A stretch of 63,763 nt of DNA from Faecalicatena fissicatena (GTDB lineage Bacteria; Bacillota; Clostridia; Lachnospirales; Lachnospiraceae). Position 1 is the stretch's first letter, and every line of letters starts with the position of its first letter. The notes under the pieces are model-generated. The model saw nothing but the letters and a program-made list of their open reading frames with translations. It did no database searches and was not told where the DNA came from. A program made the translations under genes and the position numbers. The stretch lies in NCBI GenBank assembly GCA_001028025.1, contig LDAQ01000137.1:1-63763 (forward strand), in the 5' to 3' direction. Below, piece after piece: positions 15,916 to 24,218 of the stretch.

Positions 15916-17778
15916 TTATTTAATCTCATTCACTTCACGTTTTTCAATAGGCAGCAATGCTTTTTGCGGTATAATCATATCTACCACTGCACCATTTTTA
16001 TTATAAAAATGATATTCTCCTTCAAATTCCATACCAATTACGGAATCAATCACCAGCATGCCAAGTCCCTCTGACTGACTGTAATATTCCATGCCATTCC
16101 CGCACGGATATCCCACCCCATTGTCTTTACAGGTTAGATGTATAGTCTGACTGTGCAGATCCACCGTCGCTGTAATATCAATTGTCATCTTTTCTGAATC
16201 CATACTATTATGTTTTATACTGTTACTGATAATTTCGTTTATCACAAGCGCAACCGAAACAGCCTTCGAATACGGGACATAAATACTTTCAAAATAGAGG
16301 TTTACAGCTGCAGCGTCCTGATAAAAAGCACTGACGGATTTTACAATCATGTGCATATCCATGAAACTGCTCTGTGCATTTTCTTTGGTCAGAAGATCAT
16401 GAATCTGTGCGATACATTTTATTCGCCCAATGGCACTGTCAAATGCATCTTCCATTTCTTTTTTCGTACTTTCATCGCTGATCTGAGAAAAGCTATTCTC
16501 TCTTTCCATTTCCATCAGGCTCACTATAATCTGCAGATTATTTTTAATACGATGATGGCTTTCCCGCAATAGTACTGAGCTTCCCATTAATCTGGAATTC
16601 TCAATAAACACGCTCATTTCCTGGGCAACCCATTCAATGATAACAGTGTCCCGGTCTGTATAAGTGTAATGTCTTAAATAACCAACCTGCACCAGTAAGG
16701 CGAGGGATTCGTTCACATTAACAGGATAGCATAACACCGTTTGATTTGTAGTCTGCTTAATAAAATAACGGCTGAATGAAAGATCATTCTGGGTTAAATA
16801 AACCAGTCCATTCTTATCTAGAATGTCTCGTATCATTTCCGGCTCCAGGTTGGGATATTCATCATTTTTTGTCTGTGCAATATTCTCTAGTGTTTTGTTC
16901 AACCGCTTGTCCACCAGATATGTTACAACCGAATCGGCATCCAGCATTTGAAGCAGATAATTGGCAAACATTTGAAGTGTATTGCGAATATTATGCCCCG
17001 CTGCCGCTTTAGGCGCATTCGTTACTAAAGTACGGAATAAATCATATTCCCGGTCTTCCTGGTTATACTTTTCCTGAAAATGTCTTGCCCCCATTGTAAT
17101 ATAACACAGCTCACTCGGATCTCTCCGTACTTCATCCGCGGAATATTCTCCTTGATTCTGCCCATTAATTATCAGTGAAATATCTTTGGATACTTTCAAT
17201 GTTTCTTCCCATTGGCTCATCAGATATAAAACAGTCGTGCCAGAACTGTTAAGCATATCCAGTACTTTCTGGAAACGCAAAAACACACCATACGAAACAA
17301 TTGACGACAGTTCCCGTACAATAAGCAGTCTGGGCTTCATATAATAGCAATGAAGTATTTCTGCAATTTTCCGCTGTTCACCCGAAAGATTTTTAACAAG
17401 CAGATCTCCATTAATCCGATAATCGGTCTCCCGCAAAATCTGCGTAAATCTCTCCTGGTATCTTTTGCTCCGGGCCAGTACAAAACTCTTATCACTGAAT
17501 ACATTCTCCACCACAGACAGATCCGGGAAAAGCCGTTCCCCGGAATCTATAATCTGAATCTCACCGCGCATGGAATTGGACAAATAGTTCTTTCCATCCA
17601 GAGTAACACTGCCCCGAACCAACGCAGTTTTCCTCTGAAGGATTTCCTGCAGCTCACTTAAAAACTTAACGCTCGGGCAAAGCAGTATCTGTGTCTGTCC
17701 TGTTGGCTGAGAATACGAAAAGTCCTTAACACGCCGCGTACTCACTCCTGTAATATGATCAATCTTTAACACTGACAT
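15916..17778 (-). CDS. pseudo-ABC / GAF / HisKA_2 sensor histidine kinase
   Basis: 620 residues. Residues 1-230 align along their length with the first cassette of RbsA: RLFPDLSVVENVF matches LVNDLSVAENVF, LSGEQRK (131-137) is a signature, and RLLIVRELSS sits where ILIMDEPSA should be. The Walker A loop is missing, the Walker B Asp is Arg, Pro is Leu and the switch His is gone, so ATP hydrolysis is unlikely. Residues about 245-395 resemble GAF. HHRIKNNLQ (408-416) is the HisKA_2 phospho-His box, and NEIISNSIKHN, DNGVGYP and GLGMLVI form the ATPase domain. It is soluble. It lies between the ANTAR regulator and the sugar importer, so the dead cassette may dock on the importer permease (inference). 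Confidence 0.88.
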   Translation of the reverse strand: MSVLKIDHITGVSTRRVKDFSYSQPTGQTQILLCPSVKFLSELQEILQRKTALVRGSVTLDGKNYLSNSMRGEIQIIDSGERLFPDLSVVENVFSDKSFVLARSKRYQERFTQILRETDYRINGDLLVKNLSGEQRKIAEILHCYYMKPRLLIVRELSSIVSYGVFLRFQKVLDMLNSSGTTVLYLMSQWEETLKVSKDISLIINGQNQGEYSADEVRRDPSELCYITMGARHFQEKYNQEDREYDLFRTLVTNAPKAAAGHNIRNTLQMFANYLLQMLDADSVVTYLVDKRLNKTLENIAQTKNDEYPNLEPEMIRDILDKNGLVYLTQNDLSFSRYFIKQTTNQTVLCYPVNVNESLALLVQVGYLRHYTYTDRDTVIIEWVAQEMSVFIENSRLMGSSVLLRESHHRIKNNLQIIVSLMEMERENSFSQISDESTKKEMEDAFDSAIGRIKCIAQIHDLLTKENAQSSFMDMHMIVKSVSAFYQDAAAVNLYFESIYVPYSKAVSVALVINEIISNSIKHNSMDSEKMTIDITATVDLHSQTIHLTCKDNGVGYPCGNGMEYYSQSEGLGMLVIDSVIGMEFEGEYHFYNKNGAVVDMIIPQKALLPIEKREVNEIK

Positions 17779-17793
17779 CCCTTCCCCGCTTTA

Positions 17794-18387
17794 TTACATG
17801 CCTAGTAATTTTGCCTTTTCAACGATTTCTTTTGCAATATTTACGAGTTTCTTATTTTTATCTTTGCTCATCTTCTGTAATCTGTTCATTGCTTCACTTT
17901 CTTTTAAGCCAAAGCTATCCATCAGAATTCCTTTTGCACGCTCTACAATAATTCTGTTTGCAAGATTTTCCTTCAGCTGCTTCGCCTCAGCACAAGTGTC
18001 CAGATACTGCTCATATTTACTCCATGCAACATTAATAGCAGCTTCCAGTTGCTGATGGTCAACAGGCTTCATAAGATAAGCAAAAACACACTCATGATTC
18101 GCCCGTTCCATTAACTCCTCTGAATAATGACCTGTTATAATAATCGCCGGAATCTGCTTCGGTGCACACGTCTCCCGAACCACTGTCAATCCATCTTTTC
18201 CAGGCATATTTATGTCAATCAGAACCATATCCGGTTCCTTTTGATCAATCCCTTTCTCAGCATCCAGACCATTGAGTGCAGTACCAACTACCTCATGTCC
18301 CATGCTTCTTACTTTATCCATAAATCTCCGCAGGATAATTGCCTCATCCTCTGCAATAAATATCCTAAGTTTTCTGGAAATCACCAA
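17794..18387 (-). CDS. ANTAR-domain response regulator (RNA-binding antiterminator)
   Basis: 197 residues. The receiver has acidic residues near 13-15, D58 in MVLIDINMPG and Lys in LMKPVD. The C-terminal ANTAR helix bundle (RIIVERAKGILMDSFGLKESEAMNRLQ) is the RNA-binding domain used by EutV and NasR to stop terminators forming. The start is TTG at 18387 or GTG at 18384, both behind GGAGG. It is followed after 15 bases by the kinase gene. The most obvious target is the leader of the importer operon two genes downstream. Confidence 0.94.
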   Translation of the reverse strand: MVISRKLRIFIAEDEAIILRRFMDKVRSMGHEVVGTALNGLDAEKGIDQKEPDMVLIDINMPGKDGLTVVRETCAPKQIPAIIITGHYSEELMERANHECVFAYLMKPVDHQQLEAAINVAWSKYEQYLDTCAEAKQLKENLANRIIVERAKGILMDSFGLKESEAMNRLQKMSKDKNKKLVNIAKEIVEKAKLLGM

Positions 18388-18523
18388 TAATTCCTCCCTC
18401 TCCTCCCTCTGATACAGACATTACTACATCTGGCTATTCGTCTCAAAAAGTCTGCATAACAAGGTGTTCTGCTCTCTATAGTTTAAATCTTCTCTGAATT
18501 ACTTTTAAATTTCAGATAAATAT

Positions 18524-18552
18524 ATTATATTAAATAAATTCTGTTTAATCAA
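18524..18552 (-). promoter_or_regulatory. promoter of the ANTAR/kinase operon
   Basis: On the minus strand, TTGATT (18547-18552) and TATAAT (18524-18529) are 17 bases apart, giving a leader of about 130 bases before the ANTAR gene. Confidence 0.8.
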
Positions 18553-18602
18553 GCCAATTAACAAAATCCCATCCGTATACACCTCCCGCCTGGAAGCGCC
18601 AA

Positions 18603-18898
18603 GCTCCGCGAAATGAGCGGCAGGAAGTTTCCGAAAAAGAAGACAGGGGTGCTGGAAGCGTCTTTACGGCTGTTAGCTGGAGTTGAGTAAAAAGGAAGGA
18701 AAACCAGGGTAAGATATGTGATCACAAATCACATATCTTCCTGGCCCCAGCGCCTGAAGCCATCAGGGCTTCAGGTGATGTGGCCAGGTCTGCCCTGGTT
18801 TTCCTTCCTTTTTACTCTACTCCAGCTTACTGCCGTATTCCGTTTCCAGCACCCCTGCCTTCTTTTTCGGAAACTTCCTGCCGCTCATTTCGCGGAGC
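18603..18898. repeat. large near-perfect inverted repeat with branched centre
   Basis: Arm 18603-18709 is the reverse complement of 18793-18898, with about eight mismatches and one indel over 107 bases. The outer 58 bases differ at only two positions. The loop holds two smaller perfect hairpins: GATATGTGAT/ATCACATATC at 18713-18737, and CCTGGCC/GGCCAGG enclosing CCTGAAGCC/GGGCTTCAGG at about 18740-18787. The right arm contains the last 24 codons or so of psd. Folded as RNA or cruciform DNA it makes a stem of over 100 bp with a three-way junction. It may be a MITE-like insertion or a local inverted duplication. Confidence 0.9.
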
Positions 18899-19771
18899 GA
18901 CCTCCCTCCCAATCCGCTCCCCCATTTTTATGATTGTCTCACATCCCGCCTGTGTATTGCGGACCAACCGTTCCTCCAGCTCTACTGCGTCTTTCTGGAA
19001 AAGCAGCACCACGGTAGACCCGCCGAACTCGAACCGCCCCTTGGCTTCTCCCCTCTTGACCTGGCATGCCTCATGGTAGTTTGTTATGCGGCCCACCATC
19101 AGCGCACCAACCTCCATCATCAGCACGGTCTTAAAATGCCTGCTCTTTAAAAGAGAATATTCTCTCGTATTTTCTTTATAGATCGGATATACATCCCCCG
19201 CCGCCGGGTTCACCGTGTGAAAGATGCCGTTGATCCGGTAATTCTCTGACTTCTCGCCGTCATCTACATAACAGTATCTGTGGTAATCATCAACCGTCAG
19301 GCGGAACACACAGGCCCAGCCTCCCAAGTAGCGCTTTGCCAGGCTCGAGGAGCGGAGCAGCGATTTCACCGTATATTCGGTATTTTTGATGCAGAATCCG
19401 CTCTCTTCCCCCACTTTCTCCGTGATCGGATACACGCTCAGCTTACCATCACAGGGGCTGATCAACGCCCCTTCGCCGCCTTCCAGCGGCCGGAATCCGG
19501 GTTTAATCTCACGTGTAAAAAAGTCATTGTAAGACTTATATTTCTTATCCACATAGGAGGACAGATCGATGCCGCTTTTCTTTACAAATGGGGCAATCAG
19601 GCATGTGGACCATCTTCTGTCCAGCAGCCATCCCCCTGCCTTTGATATTCCCGGCCGCACCAGCAGGCCAATGAGCAGTCTTCCGCTCCTGTGCGTGTAC
19701 AGCCACTCAAGCAGTCTGTCCTGCCCGTTCTTTTCTTCCGTCATATTACCGTCTCTGTCGATATATTTCAT
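18827..19771 (-). CDS. psd: phosphatidylserine decarboxylase
   Basis: About 314 residues. It converts phosphatidylserine to phosphatidylethanolamine at the membrane. KYKSYNDFFTREIKPGFRP, SPCDGKLS, VDDYHRYCYVDDG and the processing site FEFGGSTVVLLF (the Ser becomes the pyruvoyl group after self-cleavage) identify the family; the usual LGST is GGST here. The start at MKYIDRDGN matches relatives; no strong ribosome binding site is visible. Residues after GERIG are a charged tail encoded by one arm of the 296-bp inverted repeat and look like an added extension. It follows pssA in the same direction. Confidence 0.92.
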   Translation of the reverse strand: MKYIDRDGNMTEEKNGQDRLLEWLYTHRSGRLLIGLLVRPGISKAGGWLLDRRWSTCLIAPFVKKSGIDLSSYVDKKYKSYNDFFTREIKPGFRPLEGGEGALISPCDGKLSVYPITEKVGEESGFCIKNTEYTVKSLLRSSSLAKRYLGGWACVFRLTVDDYHRYCYVDDGEKSENYRINGIFHTVNPAAGDVYPIYKENTREYSLLKSRHFKTVLMMEVGALMVGRITNYHEACQVKRGEAKGRFEFGGSTVVLLFQKDAVELEERLVRNTQAGCETIIKMGERIGREVAPRNERQEVSEKEGRGAGNGIRQ

Positions 19772-19910
19772 ATGTAGTCTCTGCATCCCCGACCGTAAAA
19801 TAAATATAATCTGTAATGTCCGGGGATAATCCTTTCCACTATTTTCCTGTGATCTTTCTGCCATCTGCCAGTAATTTTCGGCTGAATTTATTCTAAATTT
19901 TACCGGCCCA

Positions 19911-20579
19911 CTACCGTCTCACAATCCAGGGCCATCCGGGATGGAAGCTGATCCTGTAGCGCGTAAAAAATATCATGACCACTACCGCAGCTGCTACAAC
20001 TCCCACAATGACTGCCAGTGTCATATTTTTCGGTTTTTTCAGTTTAAAGTTCACAATGAACAAAATCCCCACAATCAAAAGTGCCAGATGCAGACAGATC
20101 CGGAAAACAAAATCGGGAACAAAAAACTGAATCATAAATACCAGCGGCAGGACAATCGCCATGGATGTAATTGGCAGCCCCCGGTAGAACTTTTCACCAT
20201 CCTCCGTCACCAGTGCATTCTTTGCCTCCATTACATTAAAGTACGCCAGCCGGATTACAGAGTTGATACAGTACATTATGATAATCGCCATGCCCAGTGG
20301 TCCCCGCACGCCCAGCAGATAGCAGATCAGTGCAGGAAATGCCCCGAAACAGACAACATCGCACAATGAATCGATTTGAATGCCAAATGCCTTCTCGTCC
20401 TCGGTCCTGTCCTTTTTTGCACGGGCGATTTTCCCGTCAAACATATCGCAGAGTCCGGATAATGCCAGGCAGATAATTGCCGTTTTAAATCTTCCGTGAA
20501 TCGCCTGTGTCATGCCGAATGCGGATATGCCCAGACTGATGTAAGTCAACACCACTGTATAATTATAAAATCCAATCAT
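19911..20579 (-). CDS. pssA: CDP-diacylglycerol-serine O-phosphatidyltransferase
   Basis: 222 residues with six or seven membrane segments. The CDP-alcohol phosphotransferase motif D-G-x2-A-R-x(n)-G-x3-D-x3-D is seen in CDMFDGKIARAKKDR and then FGIQIDSLCD; the insert between the halves is somewhat long. It makes phosphatidylserine, the substrate of Psd encoded next. AAGGAAAAG precedes the ATG. The upstream genes for a flippase-like protein and a PAP2 phosphatase are read in the same direction, so the four probably form a phospholipid operon. Confidence 0.92.
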   Translation of the reverse strand: MIGFYNYTVVLTYISLGISAFGMTQAIHGRFKTAIICLALSGLCDMFDGKIARAKKDRTEDEKAFGIQIDSLCDVVCFGAFPALICYLLGVRGPLGMAIIIMYCINSVIRLAYFNVMEAKNALVTEDGEKFYRGLPITSMAIVLPLVFMIQFFVPDFVFRICLHLALLIVGILFIVNFKLKKPKNMTLAVIVGVVAAAVVVMIFFTRYRISFHPGWPWIVRR

Positions 20580-20609
20580 TTTCTCTCTCTTTTCCTTAGT
20601 TTATACATA

Positions 20610-20674
20610 ATTCTGCAGCTTGCTGCAGATCCGCCCGCAGGTCATGTGTTATGTGGTGCCCTTTGGGTATATTT
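20610..20674 (+). repeat. dispersed 65-bp element, copy 1
   Basis: It contains CTGCAG-CTTG-CTGCAG, CGCCCGCAGG, and GTGCCCTTTGGGTATA, matching the elements at 54574-54623, 60087-60119 and 60353-60419 (opposite strand). It overlaps the 3' end of the flippase gene and supplies its last residues YPKGTT and stop codon. Confidence 0.75.
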
Positions 20675-21701
20675 TATCCGTTACCTTTTGTCCAATTGTC
20701 AGATGTGCGAACAGTGTCATTCCTGCACTGAGCAGCAACTGTATGTAATATGCAATTCCGCGGCTTAATACCATTCCCGGCAGCAGAAGCCCCGCTGCAA
20801 ATATACCTTTGAAAATAATCAGGAACAGATTTTCACTGATTCCCATTCCGCCCGGGAGCGGTAGCATATCTACCGATACCGATACCACTGCCTGGAGCAT
20901 AACAACGTCATAAATATGCGCTCCGTGAAGTCCGAATGCCCTGTAGACAAACCATGTCACAAAAAACAGGGCAAATCTCTGGAAAAATGTAATCAGCAGG
21001 ACATTGACCATGACTCTAACATGACTGCGCAGATAGGCTGCTGTCGCATTATACTGATCCATAGACGCTTCCAGCCTCTGCGTCCTCTCCGGCTTGCGCT
21101 TCATAATGTGGATGCGTTCCAGTATCTTCAGGCACCACATCATAATCCCCTTTGCCAGCGCCGGATGAAATGCCAGGATCGACATGGCAATGCAGCACAC
21201 TACGTTCAAACCTACTCCCAGATAAAATACCGGCAGTATCCCCTCCAGGTATTTGTGTACGAATCCCCTCTGAAAGAAGGCCACGAACAGTCCCACTGCC
21301 ACTAATACCAATTTATATGTAATTGTAACAATCATCAGCACCAATGTCGAGACAGGAACCGGAATTTTATTTTTCCGCATATAGTATATCTGCATCGGCT
21401 GCCCTCCGCTGGCCGAAGGGGTGATGGCACTGAAAAAGAATCCCACACAGGAATATAGAAAACAGGTCCATTTCTTCTCGCGAATCCCAAGTGTTCCAAA
21501 CATATAATGGATGATAATGGACTCTCCCCAGATGAAAACTACCACCCCCAGAACTCCTGGAAGGAGATACCAGGGATTTACCTGCAGGATGGTCCTAAGC
21601 ACCGCCCGCAGATCTTCCCCTTTAAAAACACTATAGATAGTCAATGCAAACACCAGCAGGACAAACACGGCATTTACAATCTTTTTCTTTTTACTCTTCA
21701 C
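20649..21701 (-). CDS. lysylphosphatidylglycerol synthase-type TM protein (flippase-like, UPF0104)
   Basis: 350 residues, about eight membrane segments. FFFSAITPSASGGQPMQIYYM near residue 95 and LPLPGGMGISENLF near 290 are the hallmarks of the AglD/MprF-flippase-domain family. The synthase domain of full MprF is absent. It starts with GTG overlapping the PAP2 gene by 11 bases, implying coupling. It lies with pssA and psd, so a role in lipid or lipid-linked precursor movement across the membrane is likely. The last six residues come from the dispersed element copy 1. Confidence 0.88.
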   Translation of the reverse strand: MKSKKKKIVNAVFVLLVFALTIYSVFKGEDLRAVLRTILQVNPWYLLPGVLGVVVFIWGESIIIHYMFGTLGIREKKWTCFLYSCVGFFFSAITPSASGGQPMQIYYMRKNKIPVPVSTLVLMIVTITYKLVLVAVGLFVAFFQRGFVHKYLEGILPVFYLGVGLNVVCCIAMSILAFHPALAKGIMMWCLKILERIHIMKRKPERTQRLEASMDQYNATAAYLRSHVRVMVNVLLITFFQRFALFFVTWFVYRAFGLHGAHIYDVVMLQAVVSVSVDMLPLPGGMGISENLFLIIFKGIFAAGLLLPGMVLSRGIAYYIQLLLSAGMTLFAHLTIGQKVTDKIYPKGTT

Positions 21702-22413
21702 AGCCCACCTGCTTTCTGACTGACACGTCCTGCCTGCGAAAACATTTTTTATTCAGCATATCAAATACCCGCTTCGGATACCTGTACAGCTGTGTATGGA
21801 ACGCCAGCCAGTACATTCCTTCGGCCAGGAGAATTCCACCGAACACATCCACTATGTAATGCTGTTTTGTAAACTGCGTGGATACACAGACCAGCAGCGC
21901 AAACAGACATGAAAAAACTCTGTATGCCCTCGGTACATTCTTCCGTCCCCGGATACCGATAAAGCAGAACCAGCTCACAAGGCAGTGGATGGATGGAAAC
22001 AGCCTTGTGGGGTCATCCATCCCATATACCATTCCCAGCAGCATCTCCCAGATCCCGCCGCCGGAAAGTACCGGCCGCACATTGGTAGTCGGAAGCACCA
22101 GATAGAAAAACGCACAGACCAGCCTTGACAGCATATCCGCTGTTGCAAACTGGATGCAGTGTTCCTCCCCCTGCCGTGCTATCAGTATATAGTTCACAAT
22201 CCAGAACAGATAACATCCCAGATAGACAGTGACAAATCCCGGAATAACCGGAACCGCCCGGTCTATGGGAAGCGTTAAGTCATAATGTTTCCATGATCCC
22301 GCCAGAAAATCTGTGCCGGTATAAACAATAAAGTTCAGGATAACACAGGATAGAAGTGGGAATATTGCATATTGTGGTACAACTGGTTTTCTTTTTCCGG
22401 ATATTTTTCCCAT
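21691..22413 (-). CDS. PAP2-family membrane phosphatase
   Basis: 240 residues with six membrane segments. The acid-phosphatase motifs are visible as LFPSIHCLVSW near residue 140 and KQHYIVDVFGG near 190; the first (Lys/Arg) motif is weak. It probably hydrolyses a lipid phosphate such as phosphatidate or undecaprenyl pyrophosphate. It is the first gene of the phospholipid unit. A TATAAT -10 lies at 22445-22450 on the minus strand without a good -35 hexamer. Confidence 0.85.
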   Translation of the reverse strand: MGKISGKRKPVVPQYAIFPLLSCVILNFIVYTGTDFLAGSWKHYDLTLPIDRAVPVIPGFVTVYLGCYLFWIVNYILIARQGEEHCIQFATADMLSRLVCAFFYLVLPTTNVRPVLSGGGIWEMLLGMVYGMDDPTRLFPSIHCLVSWFCFIGIRGRKNVPRAYRVFSCLFALLVCVSTQFTKQHYIVDVFGGILLAEGMYWLAFHTQLYRYPKRVFDMLNKKCFRRQDVSVRKQVGCEE

Positions 22414-22589
22414 ATCAGCCGCCCTTTCTCTTCAGTCTATTGCTATTATAACAGACTTTTCAAAAGTTGCACCTCTTCTCCCCGTTTCTTTCATAAATCC
22501 TAATAAATTTTTAAGATTTCTGGAAAATCTTCCATAAAAGAGTGGAATTTTGGCTGCTGGTTCTGTTCCCTTACAGGATCGGATAAAAA

Positions 22590-22640
22590 TTACCGCCTGA
22601 AGTAAACAATCCTGGAAGGATCACCTGCTCCGGGCGGTAA
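22590..22640 (-). terminator. terminator of the DUF2089/SHOCT operon
   Basis: TTACCGCC (22590-22597) and GGCGGTAA (22633-22640) enclose a smaller ATCCT/AGGAT hairpin. On the minus strand the stem is followed by ATTTTTATCC. The rest of the gap 22414-22672 holds only the PAP2 promoter. Confidence 0.7.
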
Positions 22641-22672
22641 AAAACCTGTGTCTGTTTTTATTTTAAAATGTC

Positions 22673-22936
22673 CTATAACTTTATTGAGACAAAAGTCCCG
22701 TCCGAAGCTTCCACATGTACAACCTCAAGTCCTTTATTCTCCTTCAGGATATCCATGCATTCATCCAGCATCATCACCAGAACCGGCCTGGTGATGAGTG
22801 CATCATAGGGCGGGGGCACATCTTTGCGCATCTGTCGAAATGCAGCCTCCGGTATTACTTTTACTGCAAGAGATGCCATTCCCATGGGGACCGGAATTCT
22901 TAAGTTTACATCCGGAGATTTTACTACTACCATCAT
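22673..22936 (-). CDS. small protein related to the C-terminal half of the neighbouring SHOCT-like protein
   Basis: 87 residues. V-K-S-P-D-V-N-L-R-I-P-V-P at the start and the end VVHVEASDGTFVSIKL parallel the C-terminal domain of the protein at 22969-23352 (IVDSPVGDKVNIQFPVG ... FVNVSAADGTTVRIYV). It therefore looks like the second domain of that protein as a stand-alone copy. GAGG lies nine bases upstream of the ATG. Third gene of a three-gene unit with DUF2089. Function unknown; possibly a partner or competitor of its paralogue. Confidence 0.75.
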   Translation of the reverse strand: MMVVVKSPDVNLRIPVPMGMASLAVKVIPEAAFRQMRKDVPPPYDALITRPVLVMMLDECMDILKENKGLEVVHVEASDGTFVSIKL

Positions 22937-22968
22937 AATATGTTTCCTCGCTTGCCGTTCGTTTTTAA

Positions 22969-23352
22969 TTATTTATCCACATATATTCTGACCGTGGTGC
23001 CGTCTGCTGCACTGACATTGACAAAATCACCTTCAACCTCTTCATCCAGACACTCCGATACGGCGTCCATGATAGAAGATAAATCCATCCCCTGCAGCTC
23101 CTGTTCGGGCAGCGGCAGCTTTCCGGTTGCCTTTAGCACCTTTTTCACTGCACCGACCGGAAACTGGATATTCACTTTATCTCCCACAGGGCTGTCAACT
23201 ATGATACGAAACATCTTCTTATCATAGCTTCTGTTCGCAACAGCAGTTGTCTGCTCTGCTTCCACTCCCATGGCTTTCATAAGTTCTGCCGCCTGCTCTG
23301 CGGTCACGGTTCCTTCTTCTACCATCTTTAATATTCTCAATCGCTCGTCCAT
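22969..23352 (-). CDS. SHOCT-like domain protein
   Basis: About 127 residues. The N-terminal 30 residues (MDERLRILKMVEEGTVTAEQAAELMKAMG) form the short helical SHOCT-like module also seen at the end of the DUF2089 protein upstream. The C-terminal beta-rich domain is shared with the next gene. The ATG at 23352 has GGAGG five bases upstream; the longer reading would start inside that site. It is 99 bases after the DUF2089 gene. It may be a regulator or an oligomerisation partner; the role is not known. Confidence 0.82.
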   Translation of the reverse strand: MDERLRILKMVEEGTVTAEQAAELMKAMGVEAEQTTAVANRSYDKKMFRIIVDSPVGDKVNIQFPVGAVKKVLKATGKLPLPEQELQGMDLSSIMDAVSECLDEEVEGDFVNVSAADGTTVRIYVDK

Positions 23353-23451
23353 ATTATCCTCCATTTTTTCATAATATATGTTGTTTTACCTTGAATCTTT
23401 CCTTAGGGTTTGTAATATAATATCTTTCTGGATATCTGGTTTCATATCTGC

Positions 23452-23817
23452 TCACTTCAGCTTCTGGATTGCCTCCTCCGCGGTGATCTCCCCCTGCTCC
23501 AGTGCCCTGAGAACAGCCTCCCGCCGAAGCATCTCCTCATCCCTGGCAGCCTCCTTCTCATAACCGAGTCTCTGAATGACCCCGTCCAGCTTCGCCCTCA
23601 CAGTGGGATACGAAATCCCCAGCTCCTTTTCCACCTCTTTGATATTACCCCGGCACTTGATGAATGTCTCGGTGAAATGCAGTTCCTCGGCTGACAGATA
23701 GTCGAACTTACTGAGTGTAAAATCATTCTCTATCACTGTGCCGCACTTTGCACACTTCAGACGCACAACACTGAGTTCCCCTACGCAGACCGGGCACTGG
23801 CTAATGACCTTTTTCAT
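23452..23817 (-). CDS. DUF2089 zinc-ribbon/HTH regulator
   Basis: 121 residues. A zinc ribbon (CPVCVGELSVVRLKCAKCG) is followed by a helix-turn-helix that reads FIKCRGNIKEVEKELGISYPTVRAKLD and ends in a SHOCT-like helix pair (RALEQGEITAEEAIQKLK). This is the standard DUF2089 layout, thought to be a DNA-binding protein. AAGGAAG precedes the ATG. It heads the unit with the two SHOCT-related proteins and may control it. Confidence 0.9.
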   Translation of the reverse strand: MKKVISQCPVCVGELSVVRLKCAKCGTVIENDFTLSKFDYLSAEELHFTETFIKCRGNIKEVEKELGISYPTVRAKLDGVIQRLGYEKEAARDEEMLRREAVLRALEQGEITAEEAIQKLK

Positions 23818-24218
23818 ATATTCACTTCCTTCCTGTTAATAATATATCACCATATATCATAATTTTCAATATAAAAATTAATTATTTTAATTTTTATATC
23901 AAAGATATTAATTTATATATCTATTATCTTTAATCTTCTTTAATTTTATCCATATAATCCATACTTCTTTTACCTTATATGTACTTATCATGGCGTTTAC
24001 ATTCCTCCCGGAGTATTTTTGTTGTATAAACATATTCTAAAGCCTCTCCTATATAACATAAAGAACGCCACAGCATAAATGATTTCTCATCCATACTGCG
24101 GCGTCCTGCTCCGCCATCTCACCGCCCCCTGGTCTGTCAGAATGGCATCCATAGACTTCTTATATATCTAATAGTGGTTGTCTTAAAAATGTGAAAGGGC
24201 ATACCCTGAGGGCACAGC
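23818..24218. other. AT-rich intergenic stretch with one hairpin
   Basis: No gene is visible. 23850-24060 is very A/T-rich and should contain the promoter of the DUF2089 unit. ACGCCACAG (24065-24073) and CTGCGGCGT (24096-24104) form a hairpin that, read on the minus strand, is followed by TTCTTT and probably ends the diguanylate-cyclase transcript. Confidence 0.5.

Noticed and set aside
18581..18906. ACCTCCC at 18581-18587 and 18900-18906 as target-site duplication of the large inverted repeat
   Set aside because: The left copy is 15 bases away from the arm, so it does not border the repeat; probably chance in C-rich sequence.
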